From assembly GCA_964571195.1 (NCBI GenBank), contig CAZNAD010000004.1:62001-126000 (forward strand): 64,000 nucleotides of DNA, written 5' to 3'. Origin of the DNA: PALSA-1006 sp964571195 (lineage in GTDB: Bacteria > Pseudomonadota > Gammaproteobacteria > Burkholderiales > Gallionellaceae). Both the position numbers and the translations under genes were made by a program. Below, in pieces: positions 15,686 to 24,414 of the stretch (position 1 is the first letter of the stretch; each line of letters opens with the position of its first letter). The notes under the pieces were generated by a model, which was not told the DNA's origin, made no database searches, and worked only from the letters and a program-made list of their open reading frames with translations.

Positions 15686-16119
15686 AGATCGTCGAAGTGT
15701 TCGCACAAGACGGGCAGGTCGTTGGCGGAGAATGGTTGGCGCGCTCCGAAGCTGTACACCGTCAGTTGCGCCCACACTTGCCGACAGACTATGCCGCCAA
15801 AATGGCGCGCGTGCTGAAAGAGGCGCGTATGGCGCTGGCGGTTAAAGGCGATACAGTGCTCGGGCTGGCTGTCTACCGCTGGCACGAAAATACCTTTGAC
15901 GGCCTGAAGTTTTACGTCGACGATCTGGTAACCGACGAGGCGCGTCGTTCCGAAGGTGTCGGCCACGCTTTGATCGCACATATGGAGCAGGTTGCAAAAG
16001 ACTTGGGTGCAAACGGCTTGGTGCTGGATTCCGGCACGCAACGCACACAGGCACACAAGTTCTATTTCCGCGAAGGTTTTGTTATTCCCGCTTTTAACTT
16101 TAAGAAATCATTCTCATGA
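15682..16119 (+). CDS. GNAT family N-acetyltransferase
   Basis: A 145-residue GCN5-related acetyltransferase. The acetyl-CoA loop is VTDEARRSEGVGHALIAHME (about 95-115). The strand before it, LKFYVDDLVT, and the C-terminal RTQAHKFYFREGF are typical. The substrate is unknown. Start and stop overlap both neighbours by the ATGA pattern (15682-15685 and 16116-16119), so it is translated with the aminotransferase and hom. Confidence 0.88.
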   Translation: MKIVEVFAQDGQVVGGEWLARSEAVHRQLRPHLPTDYAAKMARVLKEARMALAVKGDTVLGLAVYRWHENTFDGLKFYVDDLVTDEARRSEGVGHALIAHMEQVAKDLGANGLVLDSGTQRTQAHKFYFREGFVIPAFNFKKSFS

Positions 16120-17429
16120 AACCAATCAACGTAGGACTTTTAGGTATCGGAACAGTCGGCGGTGGCACATTCACCGTGTTGCAGCGCAACGCGGAAGAGA
16201 TCACTCGCCGTGCCGGTCGCCCCATCCGCATCGTTGTTGTTGCCGACCGCAATGTGGAGATGGCAAAAAAGATCACGGGCGGAGCCTGCCGTGTGACGGA
16301 TGATGCTTTCTCCGTGGTGAACGATCCCGAAGTGGATATCGTGGTCGAACTGATCGGCGGCTACGGTGTGGCGAAAGAGCTGGTACTCAAAGCCATTGCC
16401 AACGGCAAGCATGTGGTCACCGCCAACAAGGCGTTGCTGGCCACGCACGGCAACGAGATATTCACCGCCGCACAGAAGATGCGTGTGATGGTCGCGTTCG
16501 AGGCTGCCGTCGCGGGCGGCATTCCCATCATCAAAGCGCTACGCGAAGGCCTCACCGCCAACCGTATCGAATGGATCGCGGGCATCATCAACGGCACCAC
16601 CAACTTTATCCTGTCCGAGATGCGCGACAAGGGCTTGAGCTTCGACACCGTGCTGAAAGAAGCACAGCGTCTGGGTTATGCCGAAGCCGACCCCACCTTC
16701 GACATCGAAGGCGTGGATGCCGCGCACAAGATCACCATCCTGTCCGCGCTGGCGTTCGGCATCCCCATGCAGTTCGATAAAGCCTACATCGAAGGCATCT
16801 CCAAACTGGATGCCGCCGACATCAAATACGCCGAACAACTCGGCTACCGCATCAAGCTGCTGGGCATTACCAAGCGCACGCCGGACGGTGTGGAGCTGCG
16901 CGTACATCCGACGTTGATCCCGTCCAAGCGCCTGATCGCCAACGTCGAAGGCGCGATGAACGCCGTCGTCGTACAAGGTGATGCCGTCGGTGCAACCTTG
17001 TACTACGGCAAAGGTGCAGGCGCAGAGCCGACCGCCAGCGCGGTGATCGCCGATCTGGTGGACGTGACGCGTATGGCGACTTCCGATCCGCAGAATCGTG
17101 TGCCGCATCTGGCGTTTCAGCCGAATGCGATGGCCGATCTGAAGATTTTGCCGATGGATGAAGTGGTCACCAGTTATTACCTGCGCCTGCGTGTGCAGGA
17201 CAAGCCGGGCGTGCTGGCCGATATCACCCGCATCTTGGCGGACGAACAGATCTCCATCGACGCCGTGATCCAGAAGGAACCCGGCGAAGGCGAAGAGCAG
17301 ACCGATCTCATCATGCTGACGCACCAGACGCGCGAAAAGCGCATCAATGCGGCAATCAGCAAGGTCGAGAAATTAGGCGTGGTGGCAGGGAAGGTGACGA
17401 AGCTGCGGCTGGAAGAGCTGGGCAAGTAA
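16116..17429 (+). CDS. hom: Homoserine dehydrogenase
   Basis: Reduces aspartate semialdehyde to homoserine with NAD(P)H on the way to threonine and methionine. 437 residues: N-terminal Rossmann domain (GLLGIGTVGGGTF), catalytic domain with ANKALLA and GIINGTTNFILSEM, the active lysine region YAEADPTFDIEGVDAAHK, and a C-terminal ACT domain (about 350-430, YYLRLRVQDKPGVLADITRI) for threonine feedback. It overlaps the GNAT gene by 4 bases. thrC follows after a hairpin. Confidence 0.97.
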   Translation: MKPINVGLLGIGTVGGGTFTVLQRNAEEITRRAGRPIRIVVVADRNVEMAKKITGGACRVTDDAFSVVNDPEVDIVVELIGGYGVAKELVLKAIANGKHVVTANKALLATHGNEIFTAAQKMRVMVAFEAAVAGGIPIIKALREGLTANRIEWIAGIINGTTNFILSEMRDKGLSFDTVLKEAQRLGYAEADPTFDIEGVDAAHKITILSALAFGIPMQFDKAYIEGISKLDAADIKYAEQLGYRIKLLGITKRTPDGVELRVHPTLIPSKRLIANVEGAMNAVVVQGDAVGATLYYGKGAGAEPTASAVIADLVDVTRMATSDPQNRVPHLAFQPNAMADLKILPMDEVVTSYYLRLRVQDKPGVLADITRILADEQISIDAVIQKEPGEGEEQTDLIMLTHQTREKRINAAISKVEKLGVVAGKVTKLRLEELGK

Positions 17430-17440
17430 ATTTCTAACTC

Positions 17441-17464
17441 CCCTCGCCCGCAAGCGGGAGAGGG
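17441..17464. repeat. CCCTCTCCC-type hairpin between hom and thrC
   Basis: Stem of ten bases, CCCTCGCCCG and CGGGAGAGGG with one mismatch, loop CAAG. It starts 12 bases after the hom stop codon. There is no T-run after it, so it is more likely a dispersed repeat or mRNA processing site than a terminator. Similar stems lie at 31356-31452. Confidence 0.6.
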
Positions 17465-17486
17465 AACTGATGAGGTAGTGATCGAA

Positions 17487-18920
17487 ATGAAATACATTTC
17501 AACCCGTGGCAATGCGCCCGCCAAGACCTTCACCGAAATCCTGCTGGGCGGCCTCGCGCCCGATGGCGGCTTGTATCTGCCGGAGCAATATCCGCAGGTG
17601 ACGCGCGCAGAGCTGGATGCCTGGCGCAATCTTTCCTACGCCGATCTCGCTTTTGCCGTACTGTCCAAGTTCGCTACTGATATTCCGGTGGCCGATCTCA
17701 AGGCCATCATCAACAAGACTTACACCGCCGAGGTGTACAGCAACGGACGCGCGGACAGTGATGCCACGCAGATCACGCCGTTGCGTAAACTGAGCGACGG
17801 TGTATTCATTCAGGAGCTTTCCAACGGCCCGACACTGGCGTTCAAAGACATGGCGATGCAGTTGCTGGGTAATCTGTTCGAGTACGCGCTGGACAAGCAA
17901 CATGCCGAGTTGAATATCTTGGGGGCGACTTCAGGCGACACCGGCTCCGCTGCGGAATACGCGATGCGTGGCAAGCGCGGTATCAGCGTGTTCATGTTGT
18001 CGCCCAACGGCAAGATGTCGAGTTTCCAGCGCGCGCAGATGTATTCGCTGCAAGACCCAAACATCTTCAACATCGCCATCAACGGCATGTTCGATGATGC
18101 GCAGGATATGGTGAAGGCGGTGTCCAACGATCACGCCTTCAAGGCTGCGCACAAGATCGGTACGGTCAATTCGATCAACTGGGGGCGCGTGTCGGCGCAG
18201 ATCGTGTATTACTTCAAAGGTTATTTCGCCGCGACGAAAACCAACGACGAGCAGGTCGCGTTCTCTGTTCCCTCAGGCAACTTCGGCAATATCTGCGCCG
18301 GACACATCGCGCGCATGATGGGCTTGCCTATCGGCCAGTTGATTCTGGCGACCAACGAGAACGATGTGCTGGACGAGTTCTTCCGCACCGGTGTCTACCG
18401 TCCGCGCGGCACAGACCACACATACGAAACCAGCAGCCCGTCGATGGACATCAGCAAGGCATCCAACTTCGAGCGCTTCGTGTTCGATTTGGTCGGGCGC
18501 GACGGCGCGAAAGTGCGCGAATTCTGGAGCAAGGTGGATGCGGGCGGTTCGTTCGACATCAAGGACACTCCATACTGGCATGCGCTGTCGAAATTCCATT
18601 TCTCATCGGGCAAGAGCACGCACGAGAACCGTCTCAACACCATCCGCGAAGTATGGGAGGAGTACGGTGTGATGGTCGATACGCACACGGCGGACGGCTT
18701 GAAAGTGGGCTTGGAGCAACGCCGTCCGAGTCTGCCGCTGATCTGTCTGGAGACCGCATTGCCCGCCAAGTTCGCCGAAACCATTCAAGAAGCGTTGGGG
18801 CGCGAACCAGAACGTCCCGAGGCATTGGTGGGTATCGAAGACCTGCCGCAACGCTGCGAAGTGATGGATGCGGATGTGGTGAAACTGAAAGCGTTCATCG
18901 CGGCGAACGTGCCGCAGTAG
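17487..18920 (+). CDS. thrC: Threonine synthase
   Basis: Converts O-phosphohomoserine to threonine with pyridoxal phosphate. 477 residues from the ATG at 17487 (MKYISTRGNAPAKTFTEIL, the usual start of the long class). PLP lysine is in GPTLAFKDMAMQLL; the phosphate cup is ILGATSGDTGSAAEYAMRGK. A GTG three codons upstream (17478) is possible but spaced poorly from GAGG. It follows hom by 57 bases and probably shares its transcript. Confidence 0.97.
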   Translation: MKYISTRGNAPAKTFTEILLGGLAPDGGLYLPEQYPQVTRAELDAWRNLSYADLAFAVLSKFATDIPVADLKAIINKTYTAEVYSNGRADSDATQITPLRKLSDGVFIQELSNGPTLAFKDMAMQLLGNLFEYALDKQHAELNILGATSGDTGSAAEYAMRGKRGISVFMLSPNGKMSSFQRAQMYSLQDPNIFNIAINGMFDDAQDMVKAVSNDHAFKAAHKIGTVNSINWGRVSAQIVYYFKGYFAATKTNDEQVAFSVPSGNFGNICAGHIARMMGLPIGQLILATNENDVLDEFFRTGVYRPRGTDHTYETSSPSMDISKASNFERFVFDLVGRDGAKVREFWSKVDAGGSFDIKDTPYWHALSKFHFSSGKSTHENRLNTIREVWEEYGVMVDTHTADGLKVGLEQRRPSLPLICLETALPAKFAETIQEALGREPERPEALVGIEDLPQRCEVMDADVVKLKAFIAANVPQ

Positions 18921-18941
18921 CAGTCCGGTGTATTCCCGCGT

Positions 18942-19409
18942 TTAACCGCCCACTTTCATATGGTGAGTGGTCAGGCGCGAATGCAGATACTCCCGGTCTG
19001 CCTCTGATTTGAATTGGACGAAGTGGAAGCCTGCACGGAAGGTCAGCTCTTCGCTGTCGTGGGTGGTATAGATCAATTTGCTTTTCACTTCCACGATGCG
19101 GGGGGGCTGACCGGCAGCGAGCGGTGGTAAGTGGAGGTGGAGCGTTACTGTATCGACGATCTTCAGGTTGTATTCGAACAGAATGGACACCCCCTTGAAA
19201 GAAAGGTCCTTGATGAAGCCGTGGTGTGCCGTTTCCGGGCTTTCTCCGGGCCGCGCCGTGACGTGCCATCTGACGCGGAAGCGAGGTTCGTTGCGGTGTT
19301 CCTCGCCAGTCTTGATCTCGCTTGTCGCCAGCACGGGTATCTGGTTGGCTGTGTCGGATACATCAATGGAGGCAGTGCTTGGGCTATCGTAGGTATCGGG
19401 AGCTGTCAT
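18942..19409 (-). CDS. PilZ-domain c-di-GMP receptor
   Basis: A 155-residue protein with an unstructured N-terminal 35 residues and one PilZ domain (about 38-148). The c-di-GMP binding motifs are both present: RNEPR (39-43) and DLSFKG (Asp68, Ser70, Gly73). It should sense c-di-GMP, but the output is unknown. It stands alone, converging on thrC. Several c-di-GMP enzymes lie elsewhere in the window. Confidence 0.88.
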   Translation of the reverse strand: MTAPDTYDSPSTASIDVSDTANQIPVLATSEIKTGEEHRNEPRFRVRWHVTARPGESPETAHHGFIKDLSFKGVSILFEYNLKIVDTVTLHLHLPPLAAGQPPRIVEVKSKLIYTTHDSEELTFRAGFHFVQFKSEADREYLHSRLTTHHMKVGG

Positions 19410-19512
19410 GGTGATAACTGTCTATTCTGTCTTTGGTGTGATGAAGCCTGTTCGGGGCATCAGTACATACCACGCTCGTTGTGTGCGGTCATCAGTAGTA
19501 TAAGCCAGCCGC

Positions 19513-20418
19513 ATGTCGAATTTAATACTACTTGCTGTTTCTTTCGTGATCGGGATATTGCTGCGCCGGAGCGGGCGTATCCCGCAACACGCACCCGCCG
19601 TGCTCAACAGTTTCATCATCCATGTCTCGCTGCCTGCGCTGGCATTGTTGTATCTGCATGATTTGAAAGCGACAGGCGATATCGTGCTGGTCGCGGCGAT
19701 GGCCTGGATCTGTTTCGGCCTGTCTGCGGGATTCTTCTGGCTGCTCGGACGCTGGCTGGCGCTGCCGCGTGCCACGGTCGGCGCGCTGATTCTGACTGGC
19801 GGACTGGGAAACACCTCGTTCTTCGGTTTGCCGATGATCGAGGCGTATTACGGTCATGAGGGACTGGTGAGCGGCATCATCGCCGACCAGCTCGGTTCAT
19901 TTCTGGTGTTGTCCACGTTGGGGATCACCGTCGCCGGGGTGTATTCCTCGGGACGCCCGAGCATGGCGGAGATCGCCCGCCGTATCGTGACTTTCCCCCC
20001 GTTCATCGCTCTTGCGCTTGCTTTGATATTGATCCCGCTGGATTACGCGCCATGGTTCACGGTCTTGCTCAAACGACTGGGCGATACACTCGCCCCGCTG
20101 GCGCTGGTTTCGGTGGGTTTGCAATTGCGCCTCGGGCATCTGGCGGGCAATCTGCGCAATCTGGCCATCGGTCTGGGTTTCAAGCTGTTGCTGGTGCCGC
20201 TGGTGATCTACCTGTTGTATGTTCAATTGCTGGGTGCGCAGGGGCAAGCGATTCAGGTGACGGTGTTTGAGGCGGCTATGCCGCCGATGATCACTGCGGC
20301 CATCATCGCCAGCGAGCATGACCTCGATCCCGAATTGTCCACGTTGATGGTGGCGGTGGGCTTGTTGCTTTCGTTCGTGACCTTGAGTGCCTGGTGGTGG
20401 CTGCTGCGCGGTGTCTGA
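19513..20418 (+). CDS. AEC family transporter (auxin efflux carrier fold)
   Basis: A 301-residue inner-membrane carrier with about ten helices arranged as two repeats. Typical stretches are LGNTSFFGLPMIEAYYG in the first half and EAAMPPMITAAIIASEHDLDPELSTLMVAVGLLLSF in the second. Bacterial AEC proteins move small carboxylates such as malate, but the substrate here cannot be assigned. It is 15 bases upstream of the Mla-like permease gene and could be co-transcribed. Confidence 0.88.
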   Translation: MSNLILLAVSFVIGILLRRSGRIPQHAPAVLNSFIIHVSLPALALLYLHDLKATGDIVLVAAMAWICFGLSAGFFWLLGRWLALPRATVGALILTGGLGNTSFFGLPMIEAYYGHEGLVSGIIADQLGSFLVLSTLGITVAGVYSSGRPSMAEIARRIVTFPPFIALALALILIPLDYAPWFTVLLKRLGDTLAPLALVSVGLQLRLGHLAGNLRNLAIGLGFKLLLVPLVIYLLYVQLLGAQGQAIQVTVFEAAMPPMITAAIIASEHDLDPELSTLMVAVGLLLSFVTLSAWWWLLRGV

Positions 20419-20433
20419 GCGGCGGAGACGATG

Positions 20434-21204
20434 ATGAGAGCCAGACTGGCACGCATGCAACTTTTTCTCGGTACGCAGGGGCTGTTCGTGTGGGACAGCG
20501 TAGGCCTGCTGGGCAAGGTGTTCTACCGCTTGCCTGCGGTGTTGAAGTGGCCGGTGCGCAAGGCACTGCTCAAGCAGATTTATTTTGCCGGTATCCAGTC
20601 GGTCGGCCCGGTCAGTGGCATCGCTTTTCTGGCCGGACTGATCATGGTGATGCAAGTGAGCAATCTGGCCGGGCGCAACGAGATGTTGACCCTGCAAGTG
20701 CTGATCTGGACCGTGGTACGGGAATTGGGGCCGCTGCTTACTGCAATCGTCATTGTTGGTCGCAGCAGTTCCGCGATTGCCAGCGAGTTGGCCGCGATGC
20801 AGGTGAATGGCGAGATCAACAGCCTGAAGCGCATGGGTATCTCGCCGGTCTCTTATCTGGTGGTGCCGCGTATGCTGGCGATGTTGGTCACCAGCATGGT
20901 GTTGACGTTCTATTTTCAGGTTGTTGCCATCGGTACCGGCATGGTGGTGACCGCGTGGCATATCGATGTTTCGCTCAGCGGTGAGGTCGGTCATTTCTTC
21001 GAGCTGCTCAGTTATCGCGAGATTGCGGCGGCATTGCTGAAGAGCGCCTGTTTCGGAGTGCTGGTGTCGGTGGTGCCCTGTTACTATGGCATGGGGGTTA
21101 AACGCGCGATGACGGAGATCCCGGTGGCCGCGTCACGTGCGGTGATGCGCAGCCTGATCGCGGTGTTCGCGTGTGACGGGTTGATCACGGTGCTGGTGTT
21201 CTGA
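20434..21204 (+). CDS. MlaE-family ABC permease
   Basis: Membrane subunit of a lipid-transport ABC system of the Mla/MCE type. 256 residues with five or six hydrophobic segments and the family signature VVRELGPLLTAIVIVGRSSSAIASELA, followed by EINSLKRMGISPVSYLVVPR. ATGs at 20431 and 20434 are adjacent; GGAG is better spaced from the second. It is the first gene of a compact set: permease, ATPase-like protein, MCE protein, lipoprotein, greB. Substrate is probably phospholipid, by family. Confidence 0.9.
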   Translation: MRARLARMQLFLGTQGLFVWDSVGLLGKVFYRLPAVLKWPVRKALLKQIYFAGIQSVGPVSGIAFLAGLIMVMQVSNLAGRNEMLTLQVLIWTVVRELGPLLTAIVIVGRSSSAIASELAAMQVNGEINSLKRMGISPVSYLVVPRMLAMLVTSMVLTFYFQVVAIGTGMVVTAWHIDVSLSGEVGHFFELLSYREIAAALLKSACFGVLVSVVPCYYGMGVKRAMTEIPVAASRAVMRSLIAVFACDGLITVLVF

Positions 21205-21206
21205 CG

Positions 21207-21908
21207 ATGGCCGCCTTGTTCCGTTTCATTGAAGTGCGCTGCGAGCATTCCGACCACCCGTATTCGTTCACGCTCGATGCCGGTGAGACGAGCTTGCTAC
21301 AATTGACCGACAAGACCGAAAAGGAGGCCATGATCGACTTGGCCATCGGTGCGACCCCGTGCGGGGAGGGCAGCATCGAGATCGTGCAGGGGGACAGGCG
21401 GCACAGTAAAGATGCCGCCGTTGCCGGCAAGTTTGCGGAGCGTCGCCGTCATAACGAGCCGGTGCCGACGATATGGCAGCCGTTGTACGAGAGCCGTGCC
21501 GGTCGGGTCGGCTGGGTCGCAGCGAACGGCGGTCTGATCAGCAACCTGAAGGTCTGGGAGAACGTGACCTTGCCGCTGTGGTACCACGCGCAGCGTGATC
21601 CGTTCGAGACGGAGCGCAGTGTGATGTACTGGCTCGAGGTACTGGGATTACAAGCGGACGAGTTCGCCGCTTTTATGGCTGCGCCGCCATACAGTTTGGA
21701 CTCCCGGCAGCGTAAACTGGCCGGTCTGTTGCGCGCGCTGGTGCAGATGCCGAGGGTGTTGGTGGTCGATGCGGTGTTGTTCGAGGATATCAAGACTCCG
21801 GTGGCTCAGGGATGGATGGCCGCTCTGGAGGCTTATGCGGCACAGGGACGGGCGGTGCTGGTCATGGCGGATAAGGCGATGACCTTGCCCTGGCGCAAGA
21901 TCGAGTGA
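21207..21908 (+). CDS. Degenerate ABC ATPase-like subunit lacking catalytic motifs
   Basis: Its place and length (233 residues) are those of MlaF, and the outline of an ABC ATPase can be followed, but each catalytic motif is lost. The Walker A position reads LQLTDKTEKEAM (32-42) with no GxxGxGK[ST]. The Q-loop region is GWVAANGGLISNLKVWENVTLPL (102-124) with no Gln. The signature is YSLDSRQRKLAGLLRAL in place of LSGGQ. Walker B is RVLVVDAVL with Asp188 but Ala at the glutamate. The H-loop position is ADKAM. The frame is intact and tightly spaced (2 bases after the permease), so it is a maintained gene, not decay. It may be a pseudo-ATPase scaffold or bind something else. Confidence 0.75.
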   Translation: MAALFRFIEVRCEHSDHPYSFTLDAGETSLLQLTDKTEKEAMIDLAIGATPCGEGSIEIVQGDRRHSKDAAVAGKFAERRRHNEPVPTIWQPLYESRAGRVGWVAANGGLISNLKVWENVTLPLWYHAQRDPFETERSVMYWLEVLGLQADEFAAFMAAPPYSLDSRQRKLAGLLRALVQMPRVLVVDAVLFEDIKTPVAQGWMAALEAYAAQGRAVLVMADKAMTLPWRKIE

Positions 21909-21915
21909 GGTGTAT

Positions 21916-22854
21916 GTGACGCTGCTGGAAGACAAAGACGAACGTTTCAAGAACCTGTTCGGCAAGGCCGCGCTTTTTATTTTGCTGGCGGTGCTCGGCA
22001 TCGGGGCGGTGCTGTTGTGGACCGGCATTAAAAAAGGGATGTTCACCGCCACCACCCCGATCTACTTCGTGGCCGACAGCGGACAGGATTTGAGCGAAGG
22101 TATGCCGGTCAAGTTCAGCGGCTTCAAGATCGGTAAGTTGAATACACTGGCACTGGATGAGCAAGGCCATGTGCAGGTGGAGGTCATCATCGACACCAAG
22201 CATCTGGGATTGCTCAGGCAGGATGCGGTGATTAGTCTGAGGAAAGAGGGCGTCATCGGCGACGGGGTGCTGGATATCAGCCAGGGTTCTGAAACCAAAC
22301 CCGGACTGCTGGCCGGTGACAAAGTGCGCTTTGAACGCGCCAACGGTCTGGAGCAGGCGGTGATCGAGGTGAAGAACCGCATCATGCCTATTCTGGACGA
22401 TGTGCATCTGGTGTTGTCCGACCCGAACGGCGATGTGCGCCAGACCCTGAAGAATTTGCGCCAGCTCAGTGCCGGGATGAACGACACCCAGCAGCGCCTC
22501 GACCGCGTGCTGGAAAGTGTCGATGGCAATCTGAACAACGAGTTGGGGCCGTTGCTGCACTCCCTGCGCCAGACGTCCACCAAGATGGAGCACGATCTGC
22601 CCGAGCTGTTGAAAAAAGCGGATAGCGGCATGGAGAATCTGCGCGTCACCACCGAGGTACTCAGGGCGGCTGTGCAGCAATCGGTGCCGCAGATACCGGG
22701 AATGTTGGGCGAGGCGCGCGAGACATTGGGTAAGACCCGCGAGATGGTCGGTACCACCCAGGAGGTGGTTGATTCGCTGAGCAACACCTGGCCACTGAAA
22801 GGTTCGGTAGTCGCCCCGGAAAAAGGCCCCGTCAGAATGGATAGCCATGATTAG
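21916..22854 (+). CDS. MCE-domain protein (MlaD-like)
   Basis: Substrate-binding periplasmic part of the lipid transporter. 312 residues: an N-terminal transmembrane anchor (about 15-37, AALFILLAVLGIGAVLLWTGI), an MCE domain (about 48-125, VADSGQDLSEGMPVKFSGFKIGKL), then a long helical tail (140-290) with amphipathic repeats. The start is taken as GTG at 21916, five bases after GAGG; a GTG at 21910 is possible. The last 8 bases overlap the lipoprotein gene. Confidence 0.9.
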   Translation: MTLLEDKDERFKNLFGKAALFILLAVLGIGAVLLWTGIKKGMFTATTPIYFVADSGQDLSEGMPVKFSGFKIGKLNTLALDEQGHVQVEVIIDTKHLGLLRQDAVISLRKEGVIGDGVLDISQGSETKPGLLAGDKVRFERANGLEQAVIEVKNRIMPILDDVHLVLSDPNGDVRQTLKNLRQLSAGMNDTQQRLDRVLESVDGNLNNELGPLLHSLRQTSTKMEHDLPELLKKADSGMENLRVTTEVLRAAVQQSVPQIPGMLGEARETLGKTREMVGTTQEVVDSLSNTWPLKGSVVAPEKGPVRMDSHD

Positions 22855-23653
22855 ACTCTGTTCGCTGTTATTGCTCGGAGTGCTGGCCGGATGTGGCGGT
22901 ACTGCGCCCCCGCGTTTGCCGCATGCCATGGAGCAGGCGCAGGGGACGGATAAAGATGCGCGGCGGGCACTGCGCAACGGCGAGTTGCTGCGCGCGCAGC
23001 ATAACTTCCTCGAACTGTTGGCACTGCAAGAGTCGGTCGATGATCGCGCCGCTGCTGCCACCACCTTGATCAATCTGGCCACGGTGGCGCATCAGTTGAA
23101 CGACGACAGCGGCGCATTGGTCTGGCTGGACAAGATATTGCTAGAGAAGAGCGCGATCTATCCGCCGGAAGCGCGGCTGGTTGCGGCTTTCCGCAAGGCG
23201 GTGATCCTGACCGCTATGGGGCGACTGAGCGAAGCGACCGAGGCACTGCAACTGGCGGAGACCCTGTGTGCACAAAAATGTGCGGAACGTTACGGTATAG
23301 CGGTGTTACGTGCGCGCTTGTCGCTGTTGCAGGGCAATGCCTCCTATGCACTGGCTGCGGCACAGGCGCTGGCACGGCAGGAGGTGATCGGCAGGGAAGA
23401 GCAAGCGAACGCATGGCGTGTGGCGGCTGCGGCGGCGGAGAGCTTGTCTCGTCCTGAAGAGGCGTTGTCGCATTTTCAGGCTGCGCTGGAGATCGACCGG
23501 TCACTGGGGTTGAGTACGCGGATCGCCGAAGACCTGAACGGTCTGGCGCGCGTCAACCGTTCGCTCGGTCATACGGACGAGGCTGCTGCATATGCGCGCC
23601 GCGCCGAGTTGGTGGCTGAGGCCGAACGCAAACGCAGAGGGGCGGTGCGATGA
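22847..23653 (+). CDS. TPR-like lipoprotein of the Mla-like operon
   Basis: A 268-residue predicted lipoprotein: signal peptide with lipobox LAGC (Cys16), then helical repeats rich in Ala, Leu and Glu that fit tetratricopeptide folds (for example AAATTLINLATVAHQLNDDSGALVWLDK and EEALSHFQAALEIDRSLG). It takes the place where other systems have an ABC_trans_aux lipoprotein or MlaC/MlaB. Probably outer-membrane anchored and part of the same transport path. It overlaps its neighbours at both ends by 8 and 4 bases. Confidence 0.8.
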   Translation: MIRLCSLLLLGVLAGCGGTAPPRLPHAMEQAQGTDKDARRALRNGELLRAQHNFLELLALQESVDDRAAAATTLINLATVAHQLNDDSGALVWLDKILLEKSAIYPPEARLVAAFRKAVILTAMGRLSEATEALQLAETLCAQKCAERYGIAVLRARLSLLQGNASYALAAAQALARQEVIGREEQANAWRVAAAAAESLSRPEEALSHFQAALEIDRSLGLSTRIAEDLNGLARVNRSLGHTDEAAAYARRAELVAEAERKRRGAVR

Positions 23654-24213
23654 GCAAGGCCTTTACCCGAGAAAGTGATGATGCGGATGAAGACGAGGAT
23701 CTGCCCGCAGCGCTGGCCGTTCCCGTCGGCAGTAAGAACTACATGACACCGGCAGGTTATCAGCGTCTGAAGGACGAATACATGCACTTGCTCGATGTGG
23801 AACGTCCGGCGATGGTGCAAACGGTGTCATGGGCCGCATCGAACGGTGACCGCTCCGAGAACGGCGATTACATTTACGGCAAAAAACGTCTGCGCGAAAT
23901 CGACCGTCGCCTGCGTTTCCTTGCCAAACGTATGGAAAACTCCGAAGTGATCGATCCCACGCAGCGCCAAGGTTGCGAGCAGGTGTTTTTCGGCGCGACG
24001 GTGACGGTGTGCCATGAAGACGGGGTGGAGCGCAGCTACAGTATCGTCGGCATCGACGAGGCGGACGCAGGCCGGGGGCGTATCAGCTGGGTATCACCCT
24101 TGGCGCGAGCCTTGCTCAAAGCCCGTGCCGACGATGCGGTGAAACTGCAACTGCCGGGCGGCGTGGAAGAGCTGGTCGTCGTCGAGGTGGTTTACCGGCA
24201 CATCGAGTTGTGA
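23650..24213 (+). CDS. greB: Transcription elongation factor GreB
   Basis: Rescues backtracked RNA polymerase by stimulating cleavage of the nascent RNA. 187 residues: an N-terminal extension of about 28 acidic residues, a coiled coil (about 30-100) with the acidic tip NGDRSENGDYIYGKKRLREID, and a C-terminal FKBP-like domain with SWVSPLARALLKARADDAV. It overlaps the lipoprotein gene by ATGA, so it is translated from the lipid-transport transcript, an unusual place for greB. Confidence 0.95.
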   Translation: MSKAFTRESDDADEDEDLPAALAVPVGSKNYMTPAGYQRLKDEYMHLLDVERPAMVQTVSWAASNGDRSENGDYIYGKKRLREIDRRLRFLAKRMENSEVIDPTQRQGCEQVFFGATVTVCHEDGVERSYSIVGIDEADAGRGRISWVSPLARALLKARADDAVKLQLPGGVEELVVVEVVYRHIEL

Positions 24214-24353
24214 TTCAGGCCACATCAATAAATCTTTTCTGTTGTCCGCTCAGCTAACTGCATTCTCTTATCCTGGCCGCAAAGATTAAGCTGGCATCTC
24301 TAATTGCCTGTTTGTAAACAAGGTTAAAACGCTAATAAAGATAAATCAGTCGC

Positions 24354-24382
24354 TTGACTTAATCAGTTGACTGAATTATCTT
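24354..24382 (+). promoter_or_regulatory. Promoter and candidate operator of the RND efflux operon
   Basis: TTGACT (24354-24359), 17-base spacer, TATCTT (24377-24382). Within it lies the dyad TCAGT-TG-ACTGA (24364-24375), and a further TCAGT half-site is at 24346-24350, spaced to TGACT. The dyad overlaps the spacer, so it is a likely site for the TetR-type regulator encoded just downstream. Confidence 0.6.
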
Positions 24383-24414
24383 GAGCCACCTTTTAATCTT
24401 GTGGGCCAAGCATA

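Noticed and set aside
14423..15775. A 450-codon open frame antisense to the aminotransferase
   Set aside because: Shadow of a well-conserved PLP enzyme; no recognisable motifs.
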